DNA of 64,000 nt from Ambrosia x helenae (lineage: Eukaryota; Streptophyta; Magnoliopsida; Asterales; Asteraceae), in NCBI GenBank assembly GCA_030844895.1, contig CM061233.1, positions 49,901,453-49,965,452 on the forward strand, given 5' to 3'. This document shows, piece after piece, positions 10,674 to 23,358 of the stretch. The notes below the pieces were generated by a model, which saw only the letters and a list, made by a program, of their open reading frames with translations, made no database searches and was not told where the DNA came from. Every line of letters begins with the position of its first letter. The stretch's first letter is position 1. Position numbers and translations under genes: made by a program.

Positions 10674-13002
10674 GATTTAATCTGCAAAACAAAAACAAAG
10701 ACACATGTTAAAAATCGACAAAAAATTCAAATCTTGAAAATTTTGGTAATTAACATTCTCATTCGCCCAAACGGGGATGCGAATGTGAAAAACAAGGTGC
10801 GAATGAGAAAATTGAATGGTACGAATGTGAAAATTTTGATAAAAAGTTTCATTCGCCCACAAGATTTTCATTCGACCAGTTTGTCATCTCCTTCGCCCAT
10901 TCGAAAGGGTCGAAGGAGTCTGTTCATATTTTTGAATTTTCAATTTTGAAATTTATTGTTTCTGATCATGTTCTTTTGATTTGTTTAGCAACTAATAATG
11001 CCGATTAACCTTTTTAAACTAACAATTTCATCAGATGATCATTATATCAGTGTTTTCAACTAAAACTAGGGTTCGAAAGACAACTGATGATCAATTGATC
11101 AATCTGTTGGTTTTGAATCCTTGAATTATGGTTTTTCTCCCCCTAAAACACAGATATAATGAAACCTTAATATCAATTGTAACAAAAAACTAGTTAATAT
11201 CAGTTTTTAAGAATTAGGGCTCGAAACACAAAAACAGTGATTAATCCTTGATTCTGAGATGATAACCTGTAAGAGTAAGTGGAAAATGATCAGTGAATGT
11301 AGACGATCACAATGGTATATCACAAATCAACAGGGCAACAAGGTGAGGTTAGAGAGAAAATTTTGAAAAAATTTTGTAAAGGTTCGAATGAGACTGATAT
11401 GGTATATATAGGCATACTCCTTCGCCCGTTCTACCCGTACGAATGAGAAGATTTTGTCTCCTTCGACCCTAGTTAAAGGTTCGAATGAGCCAAAAGGGTT
11501 CGAATGAAACAAATGTTCAAGAACACTCTCCTTCGCCCGTTTAAAACATACGAAGGAACATGAAAAATCCCACATTCGACCAACCGAATGGGCGAATGAG
11601 AATTGGGATTTTTGATAAATTTTCCAAATCTCAAAAACGAGTCCCGTTCCAATTATTTTTCAACTTTTAAGCATCCAACATTCATATTTTCACATTTAAA
11701 AGGTTACAAAGCTCAAATGGTGTAACAACGTTTAGAAAATCGACATCAAACACCATCAGTTATCAAAAATAAGATGGAAATGAAAAATCTTTTTGGATTT
11801 TCTAAAATTTATGCTAAAACACACCTAAAATATTTTTGAGTTTTGTAATTTTTGACGAGAAAATAAAATGCAGAAAAGTAAATGAAAAACTGTAAATGTT
11901 TTTGTGATTTCCGGTAAAAGGATCATATCAGTTATTGAGAAATCTGATCACACCGTTGATCTTTTGAATTATTATCATTAAAGACAATGTGTGATCTGGC
12001 AACTGCTGATATTGTGATCCACATAAACTCTCATGCAGGCTTTTGTGCAGTGCTTTAAACTAATACTGATATTTATAGTATAAACATAATTGTCTGTGGT
12101 TCCCACGCACACGACATACTCCCGTATCAAGAAGTAAATGCACAAAGACTCATTGTAAAGCGTGATTATGCTTTCGTCGTCTGTAATTTTACAAGGTATA
12201 ATGCACAGAGGTATACAGGTTAGCAAATTAATGCAGCAGAGTAACATATGCACTGTACCAGGTTGAGGACTGATATTAATCATGATTTGCATCAATGATT
12301 AATACGATGTAATAGATAATCTTTGATCCTCATATAACATGGAAAGTTCCTCAATTCGGTAACTTTAGGATTTGGCATAAAGCTCTTTTATAAAGACACC
12401 CTGTCTGATCTAGGTCCGTAATGACTTACAGCAGAAGATCAGAGAGGCTATCCCCAGACAACTAATAACATAACGACCCTAAACCTCCGAGTTTTGTACA
12501 AATACCCTATCAAACGAAATTACGGTACTAAGACCATATGCCCATGAGGAGTTCATCCACACAACAATTCGTTTGATATGTATGTATCAGGCACGCAGTA
12601 ATAGGTCTACGAAGCCTATCAGCACATCGCACAGACTCAGACACACGCCCTGTATAGCAGTACATTACTTAGAATGTGTCAGATCCCCACTGATGTACTA
12701 TCATTTCCCTTTATTCTCCAGGAAATCATTTTTTATTTTTCTGATTTTTATAAATTTTCGAATTTACTGTTCCCAAGGATAAGCTAGACCATTTCAAATA
12801 TGTGACTGCCCAGATATCGTTTGTTCACAGAAATCTGACGGCATTAATCTAAGGGAAGAAGATATAGCAGTCAGCAAAGAAATTTTCTAATTTTTATGGA
12901 TTTTGAAATTTTTCAATGTTTTTGCATTTTCGAAATTTTTCTGAAAAGCAGTAAAAATTTAAACTAAAAAGTGATAGACTGAGGTGGTGATCAGTCTTGT
13001 TT
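10674..13002 (-). other. non-coding spacer between pol and third ORF, with TTCG motif clusters
   Basis: No coding frame that looks real. Two clusters of TTCGCCC/TTCGACC and their complements (GCGAATG, TACGAATG, GTCGAAGG) lie at 10742-10915 and 11382-11600. They are the same motifs as in the LTR and the leader, so they are probably cis elements or remnants of an expanded short repeat. The rest is AT-rich, without recognised features. Confidence 0.55.
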
Positions 13003-16000
13003 TTATTTAATACCATTAGCTTTTAAAAGATAATCAAATCTGGATTTGTCAAAAGCTTTGGTAAAAAGATCTGCGCGTTGCTAATCAGTGTGGATTTTGA
13101 CCATATCGATCAACTCTTTAGCATAACAATCACGGATAAAATGATATTTAATCCGGATATGTTTAGCTTTTGAGTGATTTACTAAGTCTTTTGTTAATGC
13201 GATTGCGGCTTCATTATCACAGTAAATAGGGGTTTTAAGAAATTGCAAACCGTAATCCACCATCTGTTGTTGGATCCAAAGAACCTGTGAGCAGCAGCTC
13301 GATGCTGAAACGTATTCTGCTTCACATGTGGATAGTGCAACTGCGGTTTGTTTCTTGCATTGCCAGGTCACAAGCCTGCTCCCCATAAACTGACATCCAG
13401 CTGTTGTGGATTTGCTGTCTTTGTCACAGCCGCCCCAATCTGCATCACTAAAAGCGATTAGGTCAAAATTATCCTCATGAGGGTACCAAAGTCCTTTCGA
13501 TGGACAACCCTTCAGATATCTAAGGATACGCTTGACAGCTGCAAGATGACTCTGTTTCGGCTTCGATTGATATCGTGCACAAAGACATGTCGCAAACATT
13601 ATATCCGGTCTAGACGCGGTGAGATACATCAGAGATCCGACGATTGCTCTGTATGTAAATGGATCAGTCAGCTCCCCCTTAACGTCAACTCCAATCCCGT
13701 GATTAGGTTGTATCGGGGTATCCATCGGCTTCGAATCATCCATCTGGAATCGGCTCAAGACTTTAGAAACGTATTTCGTCTGGTTAATAAAGATCCCCGT
13801 TGGTCTTTGCTCCACCTGCAAGCCTAGGAAAAACTGCATTTCTCCCATTGCGCTCATTTCGAACTTTTCCTGCATAACTTTTTCAAATTCCCTGCACAGA
13901 AGTTTGTTAGTTGACCCGAAAATAATATCATCAACATAAATTTGCACAAGAAGCAAGTCATCTCCTGCTCGTTTCGTGAACAGTGTGCACTCTACCAATC
14001 CACGTTTAAATCCTTTTGAGAGAAGATACGTGCTCAGCTCCTCATACCATTGTCTCGGATCTTGATGCAACCCGTAGAGAGCTTTGTTTAAAACATAAAC
14101 CTTATCCCGGTGAATAGGGTCCTCAAAGCCTGGCGGTTGTCCTACGTAAACTTCCTCTTTGACCACACCGTAAAGAAATGCGCCCTTTACATCCATCTGA
14201 TACACCTTGAATTTCTTCCAGGATGCAAACGCTAGGAACATTCGGATAGCTTCCAAGCGTGCAACCGGTGCATAGATTTCATTGTAGTCGATTCCTTCAA
14301 CTTGATGAAAACCTTGAACAACCAAACGAGCTTTGTTTCTCACTATGACTCCTCTATCATCCTTCTTACATTTAAACACCCATTTGGTTCCAATCATCTT
14401 TCTTCCCGGGGGCAAATCTATCAGCGTCCATACTCCTAGTTTCTGAAATTGTAACAACTCTTCTTGCATTGCTTCCACCCAGGAATCATCCAAAAGAGCT
14501 TCCTTGTACGTCCGCGGCTTGACCTGCGAAACATAACAAGCGAAAGACCAGTCATTTTGAAAACCAGATTTCTGTATTTTGGCATATAAAGCAAGATTAC
14601 CAATATTTTCTGGTGCTTGAGCATTTCTCAATTGCCCTCTTGTCATAACGCTGCTACCAGGATCACCAATGACCTGTTCAAGCGGGTGTATCCGATGTAT
14701 CCGAGATTCCGGATAATCAGGTACTTGTACTCCCGTTTGAGTCGTCAAATTCTCTGTAGAAACCAGATCATTACCCACGTTCGATGTTGAAGCATCAGTT
14801 GTAGTTGGGTTCACTGGTGGTGTCACTGTAGCATTGTCCAGAATAGCTTCACTTGTAGCATCATCGTCTTCATCTTCTGAATCTGATGAATTAAGCGTTG
14901 TTGAAGCTTCTTGGAACACCTCTTCTTCCATCACAGGAGCAGTAGTATCATTAGAAGCTGCTTGAGGATTTACAGTGATCGGACGCACTAACGGTGAAGT
15001 CACGGCGTTTTCGACCTCGTAATATAAACGGAGTACAGCTTCTTCAACCATGCTATCTAGATTGAATGATTCAAAGAAGTCTTTGTAATCAAACATCCAA
15101 TCTGGACCTTCTCCCTGTACATTTTGAGTGTATCTTTGTACTTCGACGTTAGCCCATTCCTCGACTTTTCTAGTTCTTTTGTTGAATACCCATTTTAGTG
15201 GGGTTGCATATCCAACAAAATAACCTTCTTCAGCCTTTGGAGCGAACTTCTCTGAAGGATTAAGCATTGTACACGAGGCACCAAATGGTTCTAGATACTC
15301 CAGATTCGGCTTTCGTCGGTTCAACAGCTCATAAGAAGTTTTGCCAAACTTCTTCACTGTTAAAACACGATTTAGAGTGTAACATGCTGCATAAATTGCT
15401 TCGTTCCAGAACATGACTGGAAGATTTGAGTCCGCAAGCATAGTTCTCGCCGTTTCGATTAGAGTCCTGTACTTTCTTTCTGCGACGTCGTTCTGCTGGG
15501 GTGTATACGGAGCGTTGTATTCATGATGAATTCCCTTATTTTCACAAAGATCCTCCATCTGAGCGTTTTTGAACTCCGTCCCATTATCACTCCGGATTCG
15601 TTTGATCTTTAGACCATAGATATTCTCCAGACGTGTAAACAGAACTTTCAGGTTGGCAAACGTGTCGCTTTTCTGGTGTAAGCACATAACCCATGAGAAT
15701 CTTGAATAATCGTCAGTCACCACAAGACAGTACAATTCCCCGGCATGACTTTTACGCTTGACTGGACCGAATAAATCCATGTGCAAACGCTCAAGCGGTA
15801 GTTCAACGGAATTTACTTTCTTTGGTCTATGGGCCTGTTTGTGCTGCTTCCCCTTTTTGCAACTAACACACTTGTCATTCAAATGGAAATGTTTCACATT
15901 AACTCCCGTGACAAGTTCATTCTTCACTAACTGGTTCATCTTTCTCAAGTGAATTTGTCCCATTCTCCTATGCCACATTATAGATTCTTTTTCTGTAGCC

Positions 16001-16425
16001 TTAGAGAGGAAACACGTGACTTGGCCATGGGTGGTCATAGCTTTGGACATATCGAGAATGTACAAGTTGTTTACTCTCGGTGCCTTTAGCATCACCCACT
16101 CTTTTGGAAGTTCAAACCCCGGTTTCAAGATATAGCAAGATTTGTCATCAAAATAAACAGAAAATTGCTTATCACAGATTTGGCTAACACTGAGCAAATT
16201 GTAATCTATCTGTTTCACATACGATATCCGCTCAAATGTCACGACCCCATTGCTAACACTACCCTCCATCGTAATGTAGCCTCCTTTATTTCCTGCAAAC
16301 GCTACGTAACCTCCGTTTATGTTCTTGATATCAAAGAGTAGCGTAAGATCCCCTGTCATGTGACCAGAAGCTCCACTGTCAACAATCCATAGGCTGCTAA
16401 CAGGGCCAGCTGGAGCTCCCTGCAC
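13003..16425 (-). pseudogene. Copia pol (protease, integrase, RT, RNase H)
   Basis: The frame runs 1,114 codons from about 16425 to a TAG at 13081-13083; the reading continues 25 codons to a TAA at 13003-13005, so the TAG is probably a premature stop. In order: aspartic protease DSGASGH (about residue 16), pre-integrase CVSCKKGK, integrase core HMDLFGPV (213), RSDNGTEF (278) and NDVAERKY (313), RT DVKGAFLYG (743) and YVDDIIFG (827), RNase H FSDADWGG (990) and TCEAEYVSASSC. Catalytic motifs are preserved. The domain order is that of Copia and the RNase H wording resembles SIRE elements. The start is uncertain because a TGA lies two codons upstream in this frame, and gag is in another frame. 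Confidence 0.9.
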
Positions 16426-16441
16426 ACATCAAGTAAAGCAG

Positions 16442-19400
16442 TTAGATCTTTCGGGGGACCCAAGCCTGTTTGGTCTTGGGTCTTTGAACTGGTTGTTTCA
16501 AAGATTCTTTCGATTCACAAACATCTTGGGTTTTCTCAACCCCTTTCTTCTCACTCTCAACTTTCTTTTTCTCAGTTTTCACATTCTGTGAAGTTGAGGC
16601 ACCCTCAGACTCCTTTGATGACCAAGATTGTTCAGACCTTTTCAAAATCCGGATCTGAGATTTTGAGGTCTCAGCCGGTTTCTTTACTTTGTGTTTAAAA
16701 ACAACCTTCTTGGTTACCTTCTCTAATTTAACAAAAACAGGTCCAACTGCTGGTTTTACATTAGGTTTAGGAGGGACCTTTTTGTTATCAGCAGTTGAGT
16801 TCATCACAGGTTTCTTCACAGGTTTCTCAGTGGCTATCCGGTTGCGTTTGTCATAAGTCATCGGACGGTTTTCCCTTTTGTTGTAAAAATTGTTTTGGTT
16901 ATAATAAGGTGCTTGCTGAGGGAAAAACCGTCTTTGAGGATAACTGTAGTTGTCAACCGGATAATCATGACGTTGCCTCATCTCCACCTCGTGCCTCTTG
17001 TGTCGTACGTACGGGCAGGTGGCAAGTAAATGTCCCCTTTCCCCGCACTTAAAACACACACGGTATTCTACATAGTTTTCTTTGATATGCGACTTGGAAA
17101 AACTTGCAATAGGATATCGATCAACCATGCACTGTTTCCTTAAACTCTCAGGAGCTGGTTCCTTCGAGTAAGTCGGTTCAATGAAACTATTTGACTCATC
17201 AACTGGCAGAACGAATTGTGTGACATTGACCTTTGCGTCTTTAGAATTATCCGAATAAATTTTCTCTAAAATTTCTGGAGGAATGTCATTGGTTCGTTCA
17301 TGTTTTGGGAACCAAATTGTACTTTCCTGCCAGATCTTTTCAATTTTGGAATAATTCACAAATTTAATCGGATATTCATCATCAGACAAAATCTTATCGG
17401 AGCCTTGCATCCGATAGAAAACTTTTACAGGTTTGTCACATGATTCGTTGCTCATTTCATTTGGTTTCTCATTTTTAATTTCAGTTTTCTTTTCAACCGA
17501 TTTAACCACATTTTTCTCAATTTTCTTGACCTCTTTCTTTTCAACATTTTTACCAACAGACTGCTCAGTTTTCTTAACAACATTCTTTCTATGAGCATTG
17601 GCCATGGGATGAACGATCTGAGATGGTGAGACTGGTTCAGTAGTGATTATATGATTTTCATCAGGGATATCACTTTCATTTTCAACAACCGTCTCAGATT
17701 GTTCATCTTCTTCATCAGAATCATCTGCAGCGACCACACCCTCATTGTTTCCCAATACAGGTCTCACATCAGAATACGGGTCTCCGACACTGGATGTGTT
17801 GGACTCGTTATCTGATGTGGAGTCAGATTTGACTAGAGTCTCCGGTGGTATTGCATGTAAATTATGATTTTCGAACAACACCGGAGATGGGACAGCTTTG
17901 TAGTTTGCACTACTCGACTGTGAAGGTTCTTCGATGATGTGGTCAACTACATATGCAATGTGCTTATAACTCTCTAGCTTCTTATTCACTTTTTCAGCGA
18001 AGCACTTGATGGTTGCCATTTCTAACTTGGTGTTTTCCATTTCATTAATATAGTTATTAATGGCAAGTTGTTTTATTGACAAAGTCTTTTTGAGTTCAGA
18101 CACATCCTTTTTCTAACCATCAAGTACTTTGTTGAAATCTTTTGATTCTTTTTTATAAATCTGACAGTTTATTTTGACACTCTCAAGTTGTACCTTGAGA
18201 AACTTATTTTCTTCTGTCAATTTATCAAAATCAGCACATTTAACACACACTTTAGATTGAGATTCAGAACTTACCGGTTTAGGTGGTTCAGTCATTGCCA
18301 TCAGCGCGAAGTGAGCTTCCTTCCCTGCAAAAAATTTTGAATAGTCAATCTTGGTGCACGCATCATCCACCATGCACGACTTGCGGGTCATTAGGAAATC
18401 TGCTTCAGCTAGCAATTGATCAATGTCATCGTCTAGTGAATTCACACTAGCTTCCGAGTCAGAATCACTTTCCATATCCGAATAAGCTGAATCATAATGC
18501 TCTCCAACATCTGTGACAGAATCAAGAATCATTCCAGATTTCTTGTCTTCACTCTCAGCATTCACATCCTCATTCAACTCCTCTATTTTCAACTCCGACA
18601 CTTTCTCTATCACAACCTCCTCTTCAATCTCCTCATGCTCATCCAAACTCATCTTCTGTGCCACACAAGCCACATTTCCAGCAGTAATCTCCTCCACTCC
18701 CAATTGCATACCCGTCCAATCAAAACCTTCATCTTTTTGAATCACTAGTGCTTGGTTTTGATTTTCAGTTTGGTTTTGAGTGTTAGGTGTAGAGATGGGA
18801 ACAATGGTTCGGTTTGGATTCTGTTGTTGTTGGTTTTGAGATGTGGGTTGTCTAGTATTGGTGTTTTGTTGTGTGTTTTGACGGTTCTGGTAGTTGTTTT
18901 GAGGTTGAAAGCTAGAGATGTTGGGACTGTTGTATGATACCTGATTCTGGTTTTGGTTTTGTCTGTTTTGGTAGGTTGAATTGAACGGGTTTCGATTACT
19001 TTGCTGTGCCAGCTGTGTACACTCTCTCTTAAAATGACCCTTCTCACCACAATTGAAGCATGTAACCTTGGCTTTGTTGAAGCCGTAAGTGGTGTTAGGA
19101 GAAGTTGAAAGGTCAGTTCTTCCAGTTTTCTGGATAAAATCAGTGGCTCTCCTCATTATGCTCGCAAATGCCCACTGTATGTCCATAAGCTCCATCTCCT
19201 CTTTATCGATTTGTGCGTAGTCCTCATTGGTGAGATTATTGTTTCCAATCTGACTAGCAACTAAACCGTTGTATGATGCAACCATAGCAGATACTAATGC
19301 AACATGTTGTTGAGCAATCTCAACAGTCACATTGTTAAGATTAGAAGTCTCTAACACAATCGGGCTTTGATTTGACTGTGTTTGAGTAATCTGCATCTGA

Positions 19401-20570
19401 TTCATGTGAGGATTATATGGTTGTTGTTGAGGTTGACTTGCTGTGTAACAGGCAGCTTGTTGTAAAGGTGAAAAAGGTGGAATAAAGTTTGGTGTTTGAT
19501 AAGATTGTGGTGTGTATGATGAAGTTTGGGCAAGATAGTTTATTGGTGCTTTTGTGGGTTCAACAACATTGGATACACATGCAATGTGAGGAGCAACATT
19601 TGAAGTAGTGCTTGAAGTAGAAAGAGAAGTAGATGTACCACTCACATACAGATCTGGGTTCTGTGGAATCTGCGCCCTCTTGGCTTTCCTCTTCTCCTCC
19701 ATTTCTTTGTTCTCCAGTTTTTGTATGAACTCGTTGATAGTCCAATACTTGTATGCATCTTTTTCCTTAAACACTTCAATGTGTTGGTTCCAGTATGGTG
19801 GTAAAGCATCAGCAAATTTATCCACCAGTTCTGACATCGGTATGCTGATCTCATAACTCGAAAGTTTTGTGAGCAAATGGCAATACCGTGGAACCAATTC
19901 TTTTAGAGTCTCATTGCCCATATAACTAAAGTTCTCGAATTCTTTTCGAAGCTCTTCCATTCTCAGCTTCCTTGTCTTCTCATTACCATCATGTATGTTT
20001 CTCAGCATATCCCACAGTTGTTTAGATGTTGTACACGATCCAAACTGATGCAGCAAGTCAGTGTTGATCGCTTGAGATAACTGAGAAAACGCCTTCTTCT
20101 CGATCGCAAACTTCTTTTTTCATCATCAGCCAAATTCTCCAACGGTATCGGTTCTCCAGTGTTCTCCAGAATAGGAGCAACATAACCCTTTACTATCATC
20201 TGCCATGCCTCGGCTCCCTCTAAACCTTGTCCCTCCACATGTATCTTGAACTTTGTCTTCCATGTGTTGTACTCCTTCATATCCATGAGCTTTGGTGGAC
20301 GATTGCCGCTTCCTGATGATAGATCATGAATGAGTGTAGATATGGCATTGGTCGTCTGCGAATGAACGGCAGCTGCTGCTACTCCCAATAGTTGTCAATT
20401 GGTTGCTGTAATGGTTGCACAACTTGTTGAGGAGCAGAACTAGTCATAGCCATGTAATTGATTGGCTGGGATGGGGGACTAGTCTTCTGGGCTGCAACTG
20501 ACCATGGATCTCTTGTTGTCTGCTGTTGTGGTGCTTGAGTAGGTCTTGCCGTTGTTGGAAAGTTCCACAT
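16442..20570 (-). pseudogene. Copia gag, long form with two zinc knuckles
   Basis: The likely ATG is at 20568-20570 (start MWNFPTTARP). The frame shifts near 20385 and again at a T6 run at 20115-20120, then runs open to TAG 18113-18115, which is followed in the same frame by 554 more codons to TAA 16442-16444. The UBN2-type gag core (MLHQFGSCTTSKQLWDML) lies at about 19750-20056. The first zinc knuckle CFNCGEKGHFKREC is at about 19020-19062 and a second, CFKCGERGHLLATC, at about 17015-17057. The C-terminal half is Lys- and Glu-rich. Gag packages the element RNA. A gag of this length with two knuckles is unusual, and the second knuckle lies beyond the TAG. Confidence 0.8.
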
Positions 20571-20594
20571 CTTAACCTGTAAACGTTTAAACAC

Positions 20595-21194
20595 GAAAAG
20601 ATTAGAAATGTTTTAAAACAAAAAACTCTTTTGCACTATCGGACAGGCGAATGAGAAATATCTTTCTCCTTCGACCGTTTTGAAGGGTACGAATGTGGAC
20701 TGATATCACAAAAACTCTTTCGACCGTTTGCTTCTCTCGTTCGACCGTTTTCCCTCTCCTTCGACCGTTCGATCAGTCGAATGTAACACAGACGGGCGAA
20801 TGAACACAAATAAGCAATGAAAGTCTAAGTTCGACCGCTAAAACACCACCTTCGACCACAAAATCTCTCTTTCGACCAAATGAAATCACACTTTCGACCA
20901 AACTCTCTAGGTTCGACCCCTGGTAATTCAAAAACGGTTATTCTTTGAAAATCCGTTAATTTTGATCATGTTTATCAAATGTTGATGGATTTTGATGATC
21001 TAAATCAGGTTTTGAATCGGAATTGATTTGGAACAAGTTTAATGAAGAGAATTATCCAATTTAACCATGAAAACAAGTTGTAATCAATCAAAATCTTATC
21101 AAATCAGTTTGTTCAATGAAAACAGAAACTTTTTGACCAAAATTGGGTCCAAATCAACTGAGAAACTATCAATTTGTGGTAGTTTGATCCAGAA
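20595..21194 (-). other. leader between primer site and gag, with TTCGACC cluster
   Basis: Untranslated leader of the Copia on the minus strand. Between 20645 and 20935 the heptamer TTCGACC occurs nine times in the plus-strand reading, with several CGAATG copies. The rest is AT-rich and without other recognised signals. Confidence 0.6.
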
Positions 21195-21208
21195 TGGCTC
21201 TGATACCA
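21195..21208 (-). promoter_or_regulatory. primer binding site of the Sirevirus-like Copia
   Basis: Minus strand TGGTATCAGAGCCA, complementary to the initiator Met-tRNA 3' end, three bases from the LTR. Confidence 0.85.
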
Positions 21209-21211
21209 CTT

Positions 21212-21693
21212 TGTATGTGATGTATGGATCGTATAAACAACAAAGAATGATCAAACAAGTTTGCTTTAGGTGCGGAATCCCTAAAACAATCACAAAATAA
21301 TAGTCAAACAGATCAAAACACGTAAATCATCATTTCAAAAGCTTTTTCATTAATTAGAAACTCAATTACACGTTTACAGATTGAAACAAACAGGGTAAGA
21401 ACGTGAAAAGAGCTAAATAAACATCTAGAGAGAGAATCAGAAAGTGGAGGGAATAATATGACTCAAAAGTTACATTCAAAAATTCAGCTTGACTATATAT
21501 AGACTGCACATTCGCCCAAATGGTTCGTGCGAATGTGCAGGTTCGACCAAACCAACTGGTCGAACCAAGCCATACATAAAACAATATTCACATTCGTCCA
21601 AAACTTGCTCCTTCGCACCCTTTGATTCTCCTTCGACCAAACATTTTTCTTCCTTCGCACCTTCGACATTTCACAAAACTAGTTTATTTTACA
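21212..21693 (-). repeat. 5' LTR of the Sirevirus-like Copia, outer end trimmed
   Basis: 482 bp, near-identical to 6555-7035; visible differences are few (for example ACATCTAG against ACTTCTAG). A TATA box is at 21494-21501. The outer 34 bases present in the other LTR (7036-7069) are absent, and the sequence changes at 21694 to an unrelated LTR. Confidence 0.85.
21494..21501 (-). promoter_or_regulatory. TATA box in the 5' LTR
   Basis: TATATATA in the upstream LTR of the minus-strand Copia, the expected core promoter for its genomic RNA. Confidence 0.5.
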
Positions 21694-23358
21694 CCAACAG
21701 ATGTTCCATAGCCGTGCAACGACCATGTACGGTCGTGTCCTCGTTCCTGATCAACAAGTCAATAATTTAGAGTCAACCTAGAGAGGAAAGTCAACATACA
21801 CGGGCGTGCACCCCCTGTGCACGGGCGTGCAACCCACCAACAACACCGACCAAGACTAACAGGGAGTTGTGCCTTGTGGCATGCACGGGAGGGCAGCCGA
21901 ACTGATGGGAACAAGCTCTGCAAGAAAGGAAACCTAGTACCAACATATAGTACCTGGATTTCGTGTATGGGCGTGCACTAAGATATGCAGCGACGTGATG
22001 GGCATGTCTCTTTGCCTATAAATAGAAGCCTTCACCCCGCGTTTGAGATGTCACTCTTTTCACTTCTTTCTCCTCCAAAGGGGGAGGGGGTCTCTAGCCA
22101 CCAAATCATTCTTCTAAGGTTCTTGAGTGGCCTTTGGAGCTTGGGATCACTCCATAAACACTTATTATAGCCTAGCCTTGAGAAATAAATCCAAGAAGTC
22201 CCTCAACACCCCTAGAAATCTGCATCCAACCCTCAACATGATTTCTTCAAAAATCAACCTTTATGAGCTTATTGTAATGCCAATTCTTGGCTAGATTTCT
22301 AGGGTGTTGTTAGGGTTAAGATGAACTTGATATGATTTATATAGTTTATTTTTAGTTTAAGTGGTGTTTTATGTTCTGGATAATTCTTTCTAACTTTTCT
22401 TTGTTTGATGAAGTACCTAATGAATCATTAGTTTTTAATCTTGTGGGTGTACTTTGGTAGAGGAAATGAAGCCTATGGGTATACCATGTGTGTAAAAATT
22501 CATGCACCTATAGGGTGGGCCATCTACTAGGGTCGAGCCCCCTCTATCAAAACTTCACTTAAGATAGGTAGTGTCTATATACATGATCTTGGTGTTAAGT
22601 TAAGACTTGGTTCGTGACAATCCAAGTCTTGGTGAACCCACGTTGATATATAAATGGTCTATATTTATTCCTATTATCAAATTGCCGCACAATTAATAAA
22701 GATTAATCACTATTTGGCAAGTTCATTGATTCAAGCAAAGGATGAGCGGACTCGGAAGGAGACGAGGCTTTACCATATCAAGTGGTGATATGTTACTCGC
22801 TATGGCTTTCAGTAAGTCATTCACAAAAGAAATGGGTAGTTAGATGTATCCATCGCAACCTTGGGTCATATGCCCATCACTATTGAGAAGTGAGCTAACC
22901 GGGACGGGAGACCATAATAACCTCAAGAACATAAATCGTCTAAAAATTATGGCGGAATACTTGATTTTTAAACGCACCACTTAACAATTAATTTCCTATT
23001 ATTTCATCCCAAGTAAATTCTAATCCCGAATGAACACTATGTTTTAGCATTGATTATTGTCTAGAATTAAACCCTCAAAAAGCTACTAAACTTATATTCG
23101 GTAAATTAAATTGAGTATTAAAAGTCTTTTCTTTGGGTTTCGATACTTAGTACCTACATAAAAAGCTATACTATACATGATATGTTCACTTGCCTATTGT
23201 GTAGGTTTTAGTTAATTAAGAAACTATTGTTTCTTCTAAATTTAAAACTAGATCATGTTTTAGTAAAAACCTCACTTTTTCTTTGGTAATAAAATTACGT
23301 TTTTGACACCATTGAACTATGTTTTAACTTACTAAAACTACACATTGAGTTTTTGACA
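21694..23358 (+). repeat. 5' LTR of the old element, left end lost
   Basis: It carries TATAAATAGA at about 22018-22027 as a likely TATA box. It ends at GAGTTTTTGACA; the sequence just after (TCGTTTCCGGGGGTACGAC) resembles a decayed tRNA primer site of the Athila/Tat type. The left part is missing at the junction with the Copia element. Confidence 0.5.

Larger units (their letters stand above)
6555..21693 (-). mobile_element. Copia LTR retrotransposon, Sirevirus (SIRE/Maximus) type
   Basis: A minus-strand element of about 15.1 kb with two LTRs (21212-21693 and 6555-7069), a Met-tRNA primer site, gag, pol in Copia order (protease, integrase, RT, RNase H), a 2.3 kb spacer, and a very large third frame between pol and the 3' LTR. 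A long gag with a zinc knuckle plus an extra ORF downstream of pol is the arrangement known for Sireviruses. All coding parts carry stops or frameshifts. The outer 33 or so bases of the right LTR are missing and no target-site duplication is found, so the right end was trimmed after insertion. Confidence 0.85.

Noticed and set aside
23300..23318. TTTTTGACACCATT as the primer binding site of the old LTR element
   Set aside because: The same stretch and the sequence after it occur in the second LTR copy too, so it lies inside the LTR; the LTR end is placed near 23358 instead.
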